A DNA stretch of 64,000 bases from Acinetobacter chinensis (GCF_002165375.2 NZ_CP032134.1:1116001-1180000); one strand, 5' to 3'. Numbered from the stretch's first letter, positions 1 to 9,083 are shown. Notes: generated by a model not told the origin, from the sequence alone. Numbers and translations are program-made.

Positions 1-2554
1 CCAGTGAAATATGAATTTTCCGTTGTTTGATACTCTGTAAAACATCTTTGACTGATTCAGAGTTTTCAACCAGGGATGACTCTGTAATTTCCAGTTCCAG
101 GCTTTCACCTGAAATGTTGTAGGTGCTGATGGCGGCATCGAGGTCTTCAATAAGCTGACCACGCTGAAGCTGCTGAGCAACAATATTGACTGAGACGCAG
201 ATATTCTTAAAACCTTTTTTATTCCATTCCTGAATCTGTTTTGCAGTCTGCTGAATAACGATTCTGCCAATATCAGAAATCAGACTGGTCTGTTCAGCTA
301 AAGGAATAAACATATTAGGTGGAATAATACCTTTGACGGGATGATTCCATCTGACCAGGGCTTCAAAACCGTAAATCTGCTGATCACGGAAATTGATTTT
401 TGGCTGATAATAGACAATCAGTTCATTGTTCTGAATGGCATGGCGTAAATCCCGTTCCAGATAAATACCCTGTTCGAGTAATTTTGTATTTTCTTTGGAA
501 TAGTATTTGATGGTATTGCCACCCAGGCGTTTTGCTTCTGACAATGCCTGTTCAGCACAGTTATTCAGATAATCCAGTTGGCGACCATGTTCAGGATAGA
601 ACGATACCCCCATGGACAGTGTAATAATATGATCCTGTCCAGAAATGTTAAAAGGCATGGAAAATGCTTTTGCTATTCTTTCACAGTGCTGCTGAACCGA
701 TGTTCTGATATGTGAGATTTCATAGACGATTGCAAAATCATCACCATTGAGATGCGCGAGGAACAGTGCTTCTGTATTTGTCAGACGTAATCTTTGTGCA
801 ACCTGACGGAGAAGTTCATCACCGCCATTATTGGTCAGGTATTCATTCAGTGGTCTGAAGCGGTCTATATTCAACCGGATAATGGCAAACTGATTGATTG
901 AATCTTCCTGACTGACCAGATACTGGTGCAGCTGGTAGTTATAATAAAAACGGTTAGGCAGATCAGTCAGTGGATCATAGTTTTCCAGGTAGGATAGACG
1001 CTGTTCCTGAAGTTTTCGTTCGGTCAGATCTGTGACGATACCAATATAATGAATGATACGATCCTGCTCATCTTTAATCGCACTGATATGAAGTCTGATG
1101 GAAAGCTCTTTGCCCGAAAGGAACTTTTCATTAAATTCAGCATCATATTTATGTGTTTCAAGCAGTTGCTGTACAATTTCATTATGTTTTGAGCGCTGTT
1201 GTGATTTGTAATTTGCAGTGATGTCAAACAGATGCTTACCCAGAATCTGCTCACGGTTGAAACCGCTGATTTTTTCATAAAATGGATTGGTGTCGATATA
1301 ACACAGATCTTCATTGAGTATGAATATGCCCTCGGCAGCCTGTTCAAGGACACTTGCAGCAAGACGCAGACGTTCCTGATCTGTACGCTCCTGATGAATA
1401 TTGCGTCGGATACCCACCATGCGAAGCGGTTTTCCAGACTGTGGGTCACGTTCAATGACTCTCCCGGTATCATGCACCCAATACCATTTTTCCTTGGTGT
1501 TCTGAAGACGGTATGTTGTTTCATAGCGTTCGGTTTTTCCACGAAGATGGTGCTTCATGGAAGTTTTCAGGTGTGTAATATCATCTGGATGGATTTTATT
1601 CTGGAGTAACAGCTGATGTGAGCGGGCATCAATTTTTCGGGTCTGTTGCTGTTCGTTGGTAATGGAAAAATGCCGTTCTTTGATGTTCCAGTCCCAGGGA
1701 TTCAGCCCCGCAATTTCATGAGCGAGGTTTAAATTGTCCTGCTGTTCCTGAAGATTTTTATGCATCAGTTCAATATCATAGATACGCTCTCGGACTTTCT
1801 GTTCCAGTAACTGGTTATTCAGCTGTAGCTGTAACTCGATGTCTTTGGATTTATTCATTTCCGACTGGAGTTGCTGACACAGCTCATCAGACCAGCTTGC
1901 CTGTTGCTCTGCATTCTTTTTCAGTACATTGTTCCGATAGTACATGCCGGTCAGACGACTGTGCATATTCATGATGGCATTGGCACATAAGAGCAGTATG
2001 ATCAGAATAAAGTTGGTCACCAGATGAAACAGCGGATCAGACTGACTGGTCATAAATATCTGAGAAGCCACATAAGGTAAGACCGTAGGAACGGCAACCA
2101 GTAAAAAGAAGCTGAGGCGTTGCGTCAGATAAGTCAGTGCAAATGTCTGTGACACCAGAATCAGCAAGCCTGAAAGAATTAAGGCGTGGAATTCACTGAA
2201 ATCAGGGTTGATACTCGGCAGATAGTAGTACAGCAGGGCGATGCCGATGGCGATGAGGATACCTGTCATCAGACAGACAAACTTCAGCCAGTAATTCCCT
2301 GTCTGCGGGCTGAACTGTCCTTTTTTGAAATACAGTGTGGTGATCATCAGCATGGAGCTGACTGAAACAGCAGTAATGATAAACCAGGAATTGAAATAGA
2401 CCGAAGTCTGAGAAAAATAAAACTGATAGAGACAGAATGTATAAATACAGGCAATAAAAATACTGACCAGATACAAGCGGATAAACCGAATGGTATTGGT
2501 TATTTGAGCCGCACGGATATGCTGCTCCAATAGCTCATCTTTAATGTCTGACAT
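1..2554 (-). CDS. Membrane PAS-PAS-GGDEF-EAL protein (3' end outside window)
   Basis: Probable cyclic-di-GMP phosphodiesterase in the inner membrane. The reading frame stays open from the ATG at 2552-2554 to the window edge, about 851 codons. Residues 1-205 hold a series of hydrophobic segments. A coiled, Gln-rich linker and two PAS/PAC-like domains follow (about 275-520), then a GGDEF domain near 520-690. That domain's signature reads NGDDF and no RxxD inhibitory site precedes it, so cyclase activity is doubtful. The EAL domain carries YGFEALVRW (near 738), the NIVAQQL strand and the LEITES strand. The catalytic DDFG segment would lie beyond the edge. Inference: degradation of c-di-GMP driven by a PAS-sensed signal. 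Confidence 0.9.
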   Translation of the reverse strand, partial: MSDIKDELLEQHIRAAQITNTIRFIRLYLVSIFIACIYTFCLYQFYFSQTSVYFNSWFIITAVSVSSMLMITTLYFKKGQFSPQTGNYWLKFVCLMTGILIAIGIALLYYYLPSINPDFSEFHALILSGLLILVSQTFALTYLTQRLSFFLLVAVPTVLPYVASQIFMTSQSDPLFHLVTNFILIILLLCANAIMNMHSRLTGMYYRNNVLKKNAEQQASWSDELCQQLQSEMNKSKDIELQLQLNNQLLEQKVRERIYDIELMHKNLQEQQDNLNLAHEIAGLNPWDWNIKERHFSITNEQQQTRKIDARSHQLLLQNKIHPDDITHLKTSMKHHLRGKTERYETTYRLQNTKEKWYWVHDTGRVIERDPQSGKPLRMVGIRRNIHQERTDQERLRLAASVLEQAAEGIFILNEDLCYIDTNPFYEKISGFNREQILGKHLFDITANYKSQQRSKHNEIVQQLLETHKYDAEFNEKFLSGKELSIRLHISAIKDEQDRIIHYIGIVTDLTERKLQEQRLSYLENYDPLTDLPNRFYYNYQLHQYLVSQEDSINQFAIIRLNIDRFRPLNEYLTNNGGDELLRQVAQRLRLTNTEALFLAHLNGDDFAIVYEISHIRTSVQQHCERIAKAFSMPFNISGQDHIITLSMGVSFYPEHGRQLDYLNNCAEQALSEAKRLGGNTIKYYSKENTKLLEQGIYLERDLRHAIQNNELIVYYQPKINFRDQQIYGFEALVRWNHPVKGIIPPNMFIPLAEQTSLISDIGRIVIQQTAKQIQEWNKKGFKNICVSVNIVAQQLQRGQLIEDLDAAISTYNISGESLELEITESSLVENSESVKDVLQSIKQRKIHISL

Positions 2555-2723
2555 GAATCCCCAAAAACCTTATTTTTTTTCTGTAGTAAAGAAAACAGCA
2601 ATTCCAAATATTTTGCTAAGGTGCTAAATCAACAGATAATCTGTTGAATTAATGTATAGAGATTAATCATGTCAATGATAAAAATCAATAAATTAAGACA
2701 GGTTTTTTAAAAATATAGATGAG

Positions 2724-3440
2724 TTACATGTTTAAGTTGTAATTAAGAATGGATAATGCGACGACTGGAGCAGTTTCAGTCCTTAAAACACGGTTTCCAA
2801 TACACCAGTTTTTAAATCCGTGGTCATTTGCCTGGCTGATTTCAGCTTCACTCAGACCACCTTCTGGACCAATCAGCAACACAATATCTTTGCTTGCATC
2901 TTTGAGCACATCCGTCTGTTCTTTTTCAGGTGCGAGAACTAATTTTGTTGCAGGTAATTCTGTTTGTAACCATTGCTCAAGACTGAGTGGTGCAAGTATT
3001 TCAGGAACAATATTCATTCCGCATTGTTCACAGGCAGCAATTGCGATCCCTTGCCAGTGATCAATTTTCTTCTGGTCACGGTCATACTTTAAACGCATTT
3101 CACAGCGTTCAGAAGTCAACAGCTGGATTCTGGAAACACCAAGTTCAACAGCCTTTTGAATCGCATAATCCATACGGTCACCTTTACTCATCACTTGGCC
3201 AAGTAGCGCGGTGAAGTGTGGTGTACGGTTGTCAGGATTAAATGCGTCAACTGAAACAGAAGCAGATTTTTTCGCAACATCAACTAATGTCACTGAATAT
3301 TCACCACCTTGTCCATTGAACAAAGTGGCTTTTTCACCGACTTGCGCACGTAAGACTTTTACCCAGTGATGGAAAACTGTTTCAGTCAGTTCAACCGTAG
3401 TATCAACAGCTAAATCAGTTTCAATATAAAAACGGGGCAT
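2724..3440 (-). CDS. rsmE: 16S rRNA (uracil-1498-N3)-methyltransferase RsmE
   Basis: Methylates N3 of U1498 in 16S rRNA, using S-adenosylmethionine, in assembled 30S subunits. The 238-residue length is normal for the SPOUT-class RsmE family. The N-terminal PUA-like part begins MPRFYIETDL. The C-terminal trefoil-knot SAM site shows LLIGPEGGLSEAEI and then RVLRTETAP, both diagnostic. It lies 37 bases after metF on the same strand, so it is probably the last gene of the ahcY-metF-rsmE unit. That would place a SAM consumer behind the SAH riboswitch. No strong Shine-Dalgarno is visible before the ATG at 3440. Confidence 0.95.
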   Translation of the reverse strand: MPRFYIETDLAVDTTVELTETVFHHWVKVLRAQVGEKATLFNGQGGEYSVTLVDVAKKSASVSVDAFNPDNRTPHFTALLGQVMSKGDRMDYAIQKAVELGVSRIQLLTSERCEMRLKYDRDQKKIDHWQGIAIAACEQCGMNIVPEILAPLSLEQWLQTELPATKLVLAPEKEQTDVLKDASKDIVLLIGPEGGLSEAEISQANDHGFKNWCIGNRVLRTETAPVVALSILNYNLNM

Positions 3441-3477
3441 TCAGTCTTACTCGCAAAATAGGTGATTTAATTTTGAA

Positions 3478-4314
3478 TTATGCTAAACCAAGGTCAAGTA
3501 CAAGCTGACGGTTTGGTTCGGTATGGTTCATGGTATAGAAGTGCAGACTTGGCGCACCACCTGCAATCAGGCGTTCACATAGCTTCACGACCACTTCATG
3601 ACCAAAGGCTTTGATACTCGCAGAATCATCACCATAAGTTGCCAGTTGCTTACGAATCCAGCGTGGAATCTCTGCACCTGTACCATCAGCAAAGCGAATC
3701 AGATTACTAGCATTGTTAATCGGCATAATCCCTGGTGCAACTGGAATATCAATTCCTTCTTTTTGAATACGGTCTACAAAGTAGAAATACGCATCTGGAT
3801 TGAAGAAGAATTGAGTCAGTGCTGCATTTGCACCTGCACGGGCTTTATCACAAAAACGTTGAATGTCTTTGTCAAAGCTGTCTGCTTGCGGATGCATTTC
3901 AGGATATGCGGCAACTTCGATATGAAAATGATCACCTGAATGTTCACGAATGAAGCGAACCAGATCAGTTGCATAAGGCAGTTCACCTAAACCGACTTGA
4001 CCTGATGGTAAATCACCACGCAGTGCAACAATACGGTCAATGCCTTGTGATTTATATAAATCCAGCAATTCAGCAATACGTTGTTTGCTGTCACCAATAC
4101 AGGAAAGGTGAGGGGCAACAGGCGTGCCTTTGCCGTTGAAATCATCCAGTGTAGACAAGGTGCGTTCACGGGTAGAACCACCCGCACCATAAGTTACAGA
4201 GAAAAATTCAGGATTCAGTAGCTGAAGTTCTTGATGAACAACTTTGAGCTTTTCCGCACCTGCATCGGTTTTGGTCGGGAAAAACTCAAAAGAAATCGGG
4301 ACACGTTTGGTCAT
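3478..4314 (-). CDS. metF: 5,10-methylenetetrahydrofolate reductase
   Basis: Reduces 5,10-methylene-THF to 5-methyl-THF with FAD, supplying the methyl group for methionine synthesis. The protein has 278 residues, usual for bacterial MetF. It begins MTKRVPISFEFFPTKTD, the family N-terminus. TYGAGGSTRERT and VALRGDLPSG are typical TIM-barrel flavin and folate contact segments. The frame stays open 31 codons upstream to 4407, but AAGGATTT sits just before the ATG at 4314 and the extension translates an intergenic repeat, so 4314 is chosen. It follows ahcY on the same strand across a repeat-containing gap of about 150 bases. Confidence 0.96.
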   Translation of the reverse strand: MTKRVPISFEFFPTKTDAGAEKLKVVHQELQLLNPEFFSVTYGAGGSTRERTLSTLDDFNGKGTPVAPHLSCIGDSKQRIAELLDLYKSQGIDRIVALRGDLPSGQVGLGELPYATDLVRFIREHSGDHFHIEVAAYPEMHPQADSFDKDIQRFCDKARAGANAALTQFFFNPDAYFYFVDRIQKEGIDIPVAPGIMPINNASNLIRFADGTGAEIPRWIRKQLATYGDDSASIKAFGHEVVVKLCERLIAGGAPSLHFYTMNHTEPNRQLVLDLGLA

Positions 4315-4353
4315 GGTTAAATCCTTTTTTATCAATATTTTTTGATTGATTTT

Positions 4354-4458
4354 ACCTCTCCTAAATCCTCTCCTGAAAGGAGAGGACTTACCCTCGATGA
4401 CATACATTTGATAATGAATGTTCCCTCTCCCTATGGGAGAGGGTTAGGGAGAGGGTTA
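4354..4458. repeat. Interspersed palindromic repeat, copy 1
   Basis: Between ahcY and metF lies a block of CCTCTCC / GGAGAGG modules forming imperfect hairpins, for example CCCTCTCCC facing GGGAGAGGG across a short loop. Similar modules recur at 39060-39211 between lldD and dld. Inference: a dispersed intergenic repeat (REP-like). No transposase is nearby. In the transcript it could fold and stabilise or attenuate the ahcY-metF message. Confidence 0.7.
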
Positions 4459-4465
4459 ATATCAA

Positions 4466-5848
4466 TTAATATTTATAAGACTCGGACTTAAACGGACCTT
4501 CAACAGTTACACCTAAGTAATCTGCTTGAACTTGAGTCAATTGAGTCAAGACACCGCCAAAACCAACAACCATTGCAGCAGCAACTTCTTCATCCAGTTT
4601 CTTAGGAATAAGTTCTACACGGATCGCAGCTTGTTTTTGATCTTCAGGAAGATCAGCAAATTTCTCAGCGAATAAATGCATTTGACCCAATACCTGGTTG
4701 GCAAATGAACCATCCATAATACGTGAAGGGTGACCAGTCGCATTACCTAGGTTCACTAAACGGCCTTCTGAAAGAAGGATTAAATAATCGTTTTCATTTT
4801 CTGTACGATACACTTGGTGTACTTGTGGCTTAACTTCAACCCATTTGTAACCACGTAAGTAGTTAGTATCGATTTCAGTGTCAAAGTGACCGATGTTACA
4901 AACAACCGCACCCGCTTTTAATGAATCAAGCATTGCAGAATCACATACGTGATAGTTACCAGTCGTTGTTACGATCAAGTCAGTACTTTGAAGAAGGTCA
5001 AGATTGATGTCTTCTTTCTTACCAGTTTGTACGCCATTTTTGTATGGAGAAACAACTTCATAACCGTCCATGCATGCTTGCATTGCACAGATTGGGTCAA
5101 TTTCAGTTACACGTACAATCATGCCTTCCTGACGAAGTGATTGAGCAGAACCTTTACCTACATCACCATAACCGATTACAAGCGCACGACGACCAGATAA
5201 AAGCATATCTGTGCCACGTTTGATGGCATCATTCAGTGAGTGACGGCAACCGTATTTGTTGTCGTTTTTAGATTTCGTTACTGAGTCGTTTACGTTGATT
5301 GCAGGAACTTTTAAAGTACCATCACGGTGCATTTCATACAGACGTTGAACACCAGTCGTTGTTTCTTCAGTAATACCGTGAATTTTAGCAATTACTTGAG
5401 GATATTTTTCGTGAACAAGTGCAGTTAAGTCACCGCCATCATCCAGAATCATGTTGGCATCCCAAGGTGTGCCATTTACATTGATCTGTTGTTCTAAACA
5501 CCAGTTGTATTCTTCTTCAGTTTCACCTTTCCAGGCAAATACTGGAATACCCGCAGCAGCGATTGCAGCAGCAGCGTGGTCTTGAGTAGAGAAGATGTTA
5601 CAAGATGTCCAACGAACTTCTGCGCCTAATTCAACCAAAGTTTCAATAAGAACTGCAGTCTGGATTGTCATGTGAATACAACCCAAAATTTTTGCACCAG
5701 CAAGTGGTTTCGCAGCAGAATAACGTTTACGAAGACCCATCAAAGCAGGCATTTCTGCTTCAGCAAGTTTGATTTCTTTACGGCCGTAGTCAGCAAGTGA
5801 AATATCGGCAACTTTATAATCTGTAAATGAAGCATTAACCGCGTTCAT
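4466..5848 (-). CDS. ahcY: Adenosylhomocysteinase (SAH hydrolase)
   Basis: Hydrolyses S-adenosylhomocysteine to adenosine and homocysteine with bound NAD, in the cytoplasm, removing the inhibitor left by SAM-dependent methylation. The protein has 460 residues. The Rossmann motif VIGYGDVGKGSA, the NAD/substrate segment NDNKYGCRHS and the C-terminal KSESYKY match the family. AAGGAG lies five bases upstream of the ATG at 5846-5848; a GTG one codon earlier is less well spaced. The leader carries an SAH riboswitch, so expression should rise when SAH accumulates. metF and rsmE follow in the same direction. Confidence 0.97.
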   Translation of the reverse strand: MNAVNASFTDYKVADISLADYGRKEIKLAEAEMPALMGLRKRYSAAKPLAGAKILGCIHMTIQTAVLIETLVELGAEVRWTSCNIFSTQDHAAAAIAAAGIPVFAWKGETEEEYNWCLEQQINVNGTPWDANMILDDGGDLTALVHEKYPQVIAKIHGITEETTTGVQRLYEMHRDGTLKVPAINVNDSVTKSKNDNKYGCRHSLNDAIKRGTDMLLSGRRALVIGYGDVGKGSAQSLRQEGMIVRVTEIDPICAMQACMDGYEVVSPYKNGVQTGKKEDINLDLLQSTDLIVTTTGNYHVCDSAMLDSLKAGAVVCNIGHFDTEIDTNYLRGYKWVEVKPQVHQVYRTENENDYLILLSEGRLVNLGNATGHPSRIMDGSFANQVLGQMHLFAEKFADLPEDQKQAAIRVELIPKKLDEEVAAAMVVGFGGVLTQLTQVQADYLGVTVEGPFKSESYKY

Positions 5849-5888
5849 CACGATCTCCTTAAAATAAATAATTGATCATTATGCTCGC

Positions 5889-6019
5889 GGATGCCGTTGT
5901 TGGTGGTTCTGAGTTGATAACTCTGAGCAGAATACCGATGGTCGAGCCTAGCGATCTTACATGACTATTTGACCAATCTAGAAAAATCAGCCCGTAAGAA
6001 AGTCGCAGCATCCCTCGAC
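5889..6019 (-). promoter_or_regulatory. S-adenosylhomocysteine (SAH) riboswitch
   Basis: On the minus strand the ahcY leader carries the conserved SAH-riboswitch blocks in order: GTCGAGGGATGCTGCGAC (6019-6002), AGGCTCGAC (5949-5941) and CAACGGCATCC (5899-5889). GGATGC pairs with GCATCC, and GTCGAG can pair with CTCGAC as the pseudoknot-type helix. A TCTTAC/GTAAGA arm and a GAGTT/AACTC hairpin fill the variable parts. Known family behaviour: SAH binding turns on downstream SAH-recycling genes. The position about 40 bases before the ahcY start fits. The call rests on motif order and pairing, not on a covariance-model score. Confidence 0.9.
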
Positions 6020-6163
6020 TGGCGACTATTGTACCGATATTTTAATTTTGTTCCAATGTAGATTGTATAAAAACGTATCAACTAAGGTTTAAGGTATTTT
6101 AAATGCTTTAAACTTAGAACAAGGATTAAAAAAATGAATTAAATGAGTATTGGAAAATAAAAA

Positions 6164-6991
6164 TTGAGTAAATTCATACATAAATTAAAAGACAATCTAG
6201 TGATATTTTTGGGTGTCCCTCTTGTTGCTTTTGGGCTTTGGTTGAGCTTATTTGATAACGAAAATCTTCGGATTGTTCCTTATAGTATTGTACTTTCTTT
6301 GATTATTTTATTGAGCAGTCAATTTTATTTTAAGAAGAAAGTAGCTTGGTATCTGTACTTGGTATTGCCATTTGTGCTTTATATTTTTTTGCAGATCATT
6401 TTCCGATCTTCGCCTTTGTTGCAGTTAAAAGAATTTGAATGGACGCATCCTGGCTGGCAACGAGGGAGCGATGTTCAGTTGGTCTCACTTGAACTGGATG
6501 CTCATCGAGGTTCAAGACGTATTAATTCAACTTACGGGATTCTGATTTATCAGTATCAGTTTGATGGGCAAATTTATAGTACTGAACAGAGTGATGTAGC
6601 TCGGCAGTATACTTTGTGGATGAGTGATGATGCTTCGGAACTGTATCAGCTGACTGAATCTAAAATTCGGCAGTCATTTCCACAAGAGCAGAATGTTGTA
6701 TTGATAAATTCAAAAGACCCATCACAGTCCATCTTTTTTTACAGTCAGGACATCATTGATATTAGAGGTTCGTGGATTTCTGAGTTTTTAGTGATTTTGC
6801 AAGTTTTACTGGGCTTGAGTGTATTAGCTGTTATTGGTATTGGAGTGAAAAAGATCATTAATCCGCACAATACGGTTCAAACATGGTCTAAACCTAAAAG
6901 ATATTTATTCATTGCTGTATTCTTTATCATTGCATGGAGTGTATTATTTGCGGGTTGGATTTTATTTATGTATATCAAAAATTCACCTTGA
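6164..6991 (+). CDS. DUF3592-like membrane protein
   Basis: Function unknown. The 275-residue protein has three or more N-terminal membrane helices (about 12-85), a soluble extracytoplasmic domain (about 90-205) and two C-terminal helices (about 208-270). The soluble part, with GILIYQYQFDGQIYSTEQSD followed by a run ending NVVLINSKDPSQS, resembles the DUF3592 fold, in which a short beta domain sits between helices. The start is a TTG (no ATG or GTG fits) with GGAAAA upstream. The next gene, on the same strand after 72 bases, encodes an exported DUF4424-like protein. No function should be inferred from family name alone. Confidence 0.75.
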   Translation: MSKFIHKLKDNLVIFLGVPLVAFGLWLSLFDNENLRIVPYSIVLSLIILLSSQFYFKKKVAWYLYLVLPFVLYIFLQIIFRSSPLLQLKEFEWTHPGWQRGSDVQLVSLELDAHRGSRRINSTYGILIYQYQFDGQIYSTEQSDVARQYTLWMSDDASELYQLTESKIRQSFPQEQNVVLINSKDPSQSIFFYSQDIIDIRGSWISEFLVILQVLLGLSVLAVIGIGVKKIINPHNTVQTWSKPKRYLFIAVFFIIAWSVLFAGWILFMYIKNSP

Positions 6992-7063
6992 ATTTAGTAT
7001 TTAACCGTACCTTAATATCTGAGATTATAAAATTCTGAGCTTATAAAAAATTGGAACATGATA

Positions 7064-8020
7064 ATGAAAAAATTAACGATATTCATGAGCTTGTGTGTTT
7101 CAACTCTGACATATGCCAATGATTCTACAGGCTATGTGGGAACAGGGGGAATTGAATATTTAAAGAATAAAAATATCGCGATGCAAAGCGAAGACTTATT
7201 TATCAGTAAAAAAATTATTAAAGTCGATTATCAGTTTAAAAATCTCAGCAAGCAGGATATTACTGAAACTATCTTATTTCCTTTACCTCAATTAGATAAT
7301 TATCGTGATGGTGACTTTGCTCATACCGAAGAATTATTAAAAAGTTTTAGAGTTCAGGTGAATGGGAAAACTGTAGTGCCTCAAATGCATGTCCGAGCGT
7401 TTATGAAACCATTAAAAAATGGTGAAGTCGATGAGCGTGCAAAAGAAATAGATGTGACAGAAGAGTTTAAGCGTTGTGGTTTTTCTGAAAAAGATTTATT
7501 GACGCCTTGGATGGATGCTTCTGAGAGTAAGTTTTTTTCATCCAAAATTTATAATTGTAAAATGCCAAAAACTCAAAAACTTGTACAAGGTTATACAAAA
7601 GATCAGGAAATTTACTGGACAGGGCAAGTTATTTATAGCTGGAAGCAAACTTTTAAAGCCAATTCAGTTACACAAGTGAAGCACCAATATAAACCATTGG
7701 TTGGTGGTTCAGTTGCACTGTATGAAGATGAATATAATCATCAATTTTGTATGGATGCTAACTTTAAAAAAGGTTTGAAAAAGGCGAAGTCAGAAAATTC
7801 TTCATTCAGTGCATTGGGCTATATTTTAACGACAGGGGCGAATTGGGCAAAACCGATTGAAAATTTTAAATTAACCATTGAACGTGATCCAAAAGAACTG
7901 GTGTCATTTTGTTGGAAAGGGAAAGTCAGCAAAATTAGTCCAACACAGTTTCAGATGGTGGAGAAGAACTTTGTTCCTAAGCAGGACTTGGATATTATTT
8001 ATGTATATTTACGCAATTAA
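7064..8020 (+). CDS. Exported DUF4424-family protein
   Basis: Predicted periplasmic or secreted protein of unknown function, 318 residues. It starts MKKLTIFMSLCVSTLTYA, a clear signal peptide with cleavage before NDSTGYVGTGG. The mature start, with repeated Gly, then EDLFISKKIIKVDYQFKN and ETILFPLP, is characteristic of DUF4424: a beta-rich domain whose opening strand turns on a 'sustained potential change' phrase. Cysteines near the middle and C-terminus could form disulphides. An ATG two codons earlier (7058) is possible, but GGA spacing favours 7064. A strong hairpin terminator follows directly. Confidence 0.8.
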   Translation: MKKLTIFMSLCVSTLTYANDSTGYVGTGGIEYLKNKNIAMQSEDLFISKKIIKVDYQFKNLSKQDITETILFPLPQLDNYRDGDFAHTEELLKSFRVQVNGKTVVPQMHVRAFMKPLKNGEVDERAKEIDVTEEFKRCGFSEKDLLTPWMDASESKFFSSKIYNCKMPKTQKLVQGYTKDQEIYWTGQVIYSWKQTFKANSVTQVKHQYKPLVGGSVALYEDEYNHQFCMDANFKKGLKKAKSENSSFSALGYILTTGANWAKPIENFKLTIERDPKELVSFCWKGKVSKISPTQFQMVEKNFVPKQDLDIIYVYLRN

Positions 8021-8028
8021 AGAAAGTG

Positions 8029-8061
8029 AGCATCAAACTCATATGGTATGAGTTTGATGCT
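8029..8061. terminator. Bidirectional hairpin terminator
   Basis: A perfect 15-bp stem (AGCATCAAACTCATA, its complement 3 bases later) lies between the converging DUF4424-like gene and the Sel1 gene, with a T-rich stretch on the right. It can serve both strands. Confidence 0.8.
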
Positions 8062-8066
8062 TTGCT

Positions 8067-8588
8067 TTATTCGGCAGAGTCTTCAGCAGCATTTGCTTTT
8101 TCCGCCCAAAAGTCTGCTTTGTCTTCATCTACGTCGACACCTAAACCATGTTCATAGATTGCAACAAGATCACGCATGGCTTGCACTTCGCCTAACTCAG
8201 CAGACTGAATCACCATTTGTACAGATTTCTCTATATCTTTTTCAACGACATCACCACGACGATAAAAACTGGAAAGCTCCAGAATAGCAGCAGGGTGGCG
8301 ATGCTTAACTGCTTGCCCTAACCAACGATGTGCATGTTCAAACCAGACTTTGGCTTCTTCAGGGTCTTCTTCACGTAAGTCTTTTGCATAAGCATGATAG
8401 CCTTCACCAAGCCAGTACATGGCTTCTACATGACCGAGTTGAGCTGCTTTCAGTGCCCATTCTTCTGCCAGCTGATTATCATCTTCGTCATCACTTTCCA
8501 TGTAAATTTCAGCAAGTTCAAATTGAGCTGCTGGGTTTCCCATAGCTGCACGATTGAGAAGTTCAGCAGAAATGATGATTGAAGCCAT
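8067..8588 (-). CDS. Sel1-repeat (TPR-like) protein
   Basis: A 173-residue protein made of about four Sel1-like helical repeats, for example NPAAQFELAEIYMES, HVEAMYWLGEGYH and EVQAMRDLVAIYEHG. Sel1 repeats form alpha-solenoid scaffolds for protein-protein contacts. No catalytic motif and no convincing signal peptide is visible from the chosen start. The frame opens further upstream to 8624 only through a TTG, giving a hydrophobic leader; the ATG at 8588 (MASIIISAELLNRAA) looks like the true start. It ends a few bases from a shared terminator. The partner or process is unknown. Confidence 0.8.
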   Translation of the reverse strand: MASIIISAELLNRAAMGNPAAQFELAEIYMESDDEDDNQLAEEWALKAAQLGHVEAMYWLGEGYHAYAKDLREEDPEEAKVWFEHAHRWLGQAVKHRHPAAILELSSFYRRGDVVEKDIEKSVQMVIQSAELGEVQAMRDLVAIYEHGLGVDVDEDKADFWAEKANAAEDSAE

Positions 8589-8671
8589 AAAAAATCCACA
8601 AGATAATAAAAGGAAGATCAGCAATGAAAAAATCAGTCCATGGACTGACCTTGAATGGTTGCTGATTATAG

Positions 8672-8714
8672 CCTGAATCCGGTCTGTATGGGATAGGACA
8701 GAATCGGATTCAGG
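8672..8714. repeat. Stem-loop downstream of the DUF3325 gene
   Basis: CCTGAATCCG at 8672-8681 is the exact reverse complement of CGGATTCAGG at 8705-8714, with an inner TCTGT/ACAGA pairing. It lies 30 bases past the stop of the DUF3325 gene. There is no T-run, so it may be an RNA 3'-end stabiliser and not a classic terminator. Confidence 0.55.
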
Positions 8715-8744
8715 AATGCATCATGGCTAAAGTAACTTCTGCAT

Positions 8745-9083
8745 TTACATAAAACTGAACACTGCACTGATCAGGCTGATGATAATCATGACAATAGCAA
8801 ACCATTTCAGACGGGTTGCCAGATAACTGGTGACCAGTCCAACAGATAAAGCAGAGAAGGTCAGCACAACGACCCAGTAACTGATCGCTGTACTCCAGTG
8901 ATCTTTTAGCAGACAGGGAATCAATGAAAACAGTAACAGACTCCATCCTGCCCAGCTGGCAGACCTGGTCTGAAATGGTGTTAATTCCGCCCCAAAAAAC
9001 TGCTTCTGATGTTTTGACATGGAACAGGCCAGCGCTGTAAATCCAAGACAGGACAGCGACCAGATCAATAAAAACCACATCAT
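8745..9083 (-). CDS. DUF3325 family membrane protein
   Basis: A 112-residue inner-membrane protein with about four hydrophobic helices and few charged residues (MMWFLLIWSLSCLGFTALAC; KWFAIVMIIISLISAVFSFM). The length and the neighbourhood (PepSY and DUF3649 genes upstream) match DUF3325, commonly the last gene of iron- or siderophore-linked PepSY operons. Its start overlaps the PepSY stop by four bases (ATGA), implying translational coupling. A competing frame at 8710-9078 has no such features. The molecular role is unknown. By association it may assist reduction or handling of imported iron at the inner membrane. Confidence 0.85.
   Translation of the reverse strand: MMWFLLIWSLSCLGFTALACSMSKHQKQFFGAELTPFQTRSASWAGWSLLLFSLIPCLLKDHWSTAISYWVVVLTFSALSVGLVTSYLATRLKWFAIVMIIISLISAVFSFM

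Noticed and set aside
1024..1542. A 172-codon minus-strand frame inside the first gene
   Set aside because: It overlaps the large PAS-GGDEF-EAL frame, which has clear domains; this one shows none.
4354..4458. Rho-independent terminator between ahcY and metF
   Set aside because: Stems lack a T-run and belong to a dispersed repeat, so termination is not supported.
8710..9078. A 122-codon frame overlapping the DUF3325 gene
   Set aside because: The 8745-9083 frame has membrane helices and the correct coupling to PepSY; the other does not.
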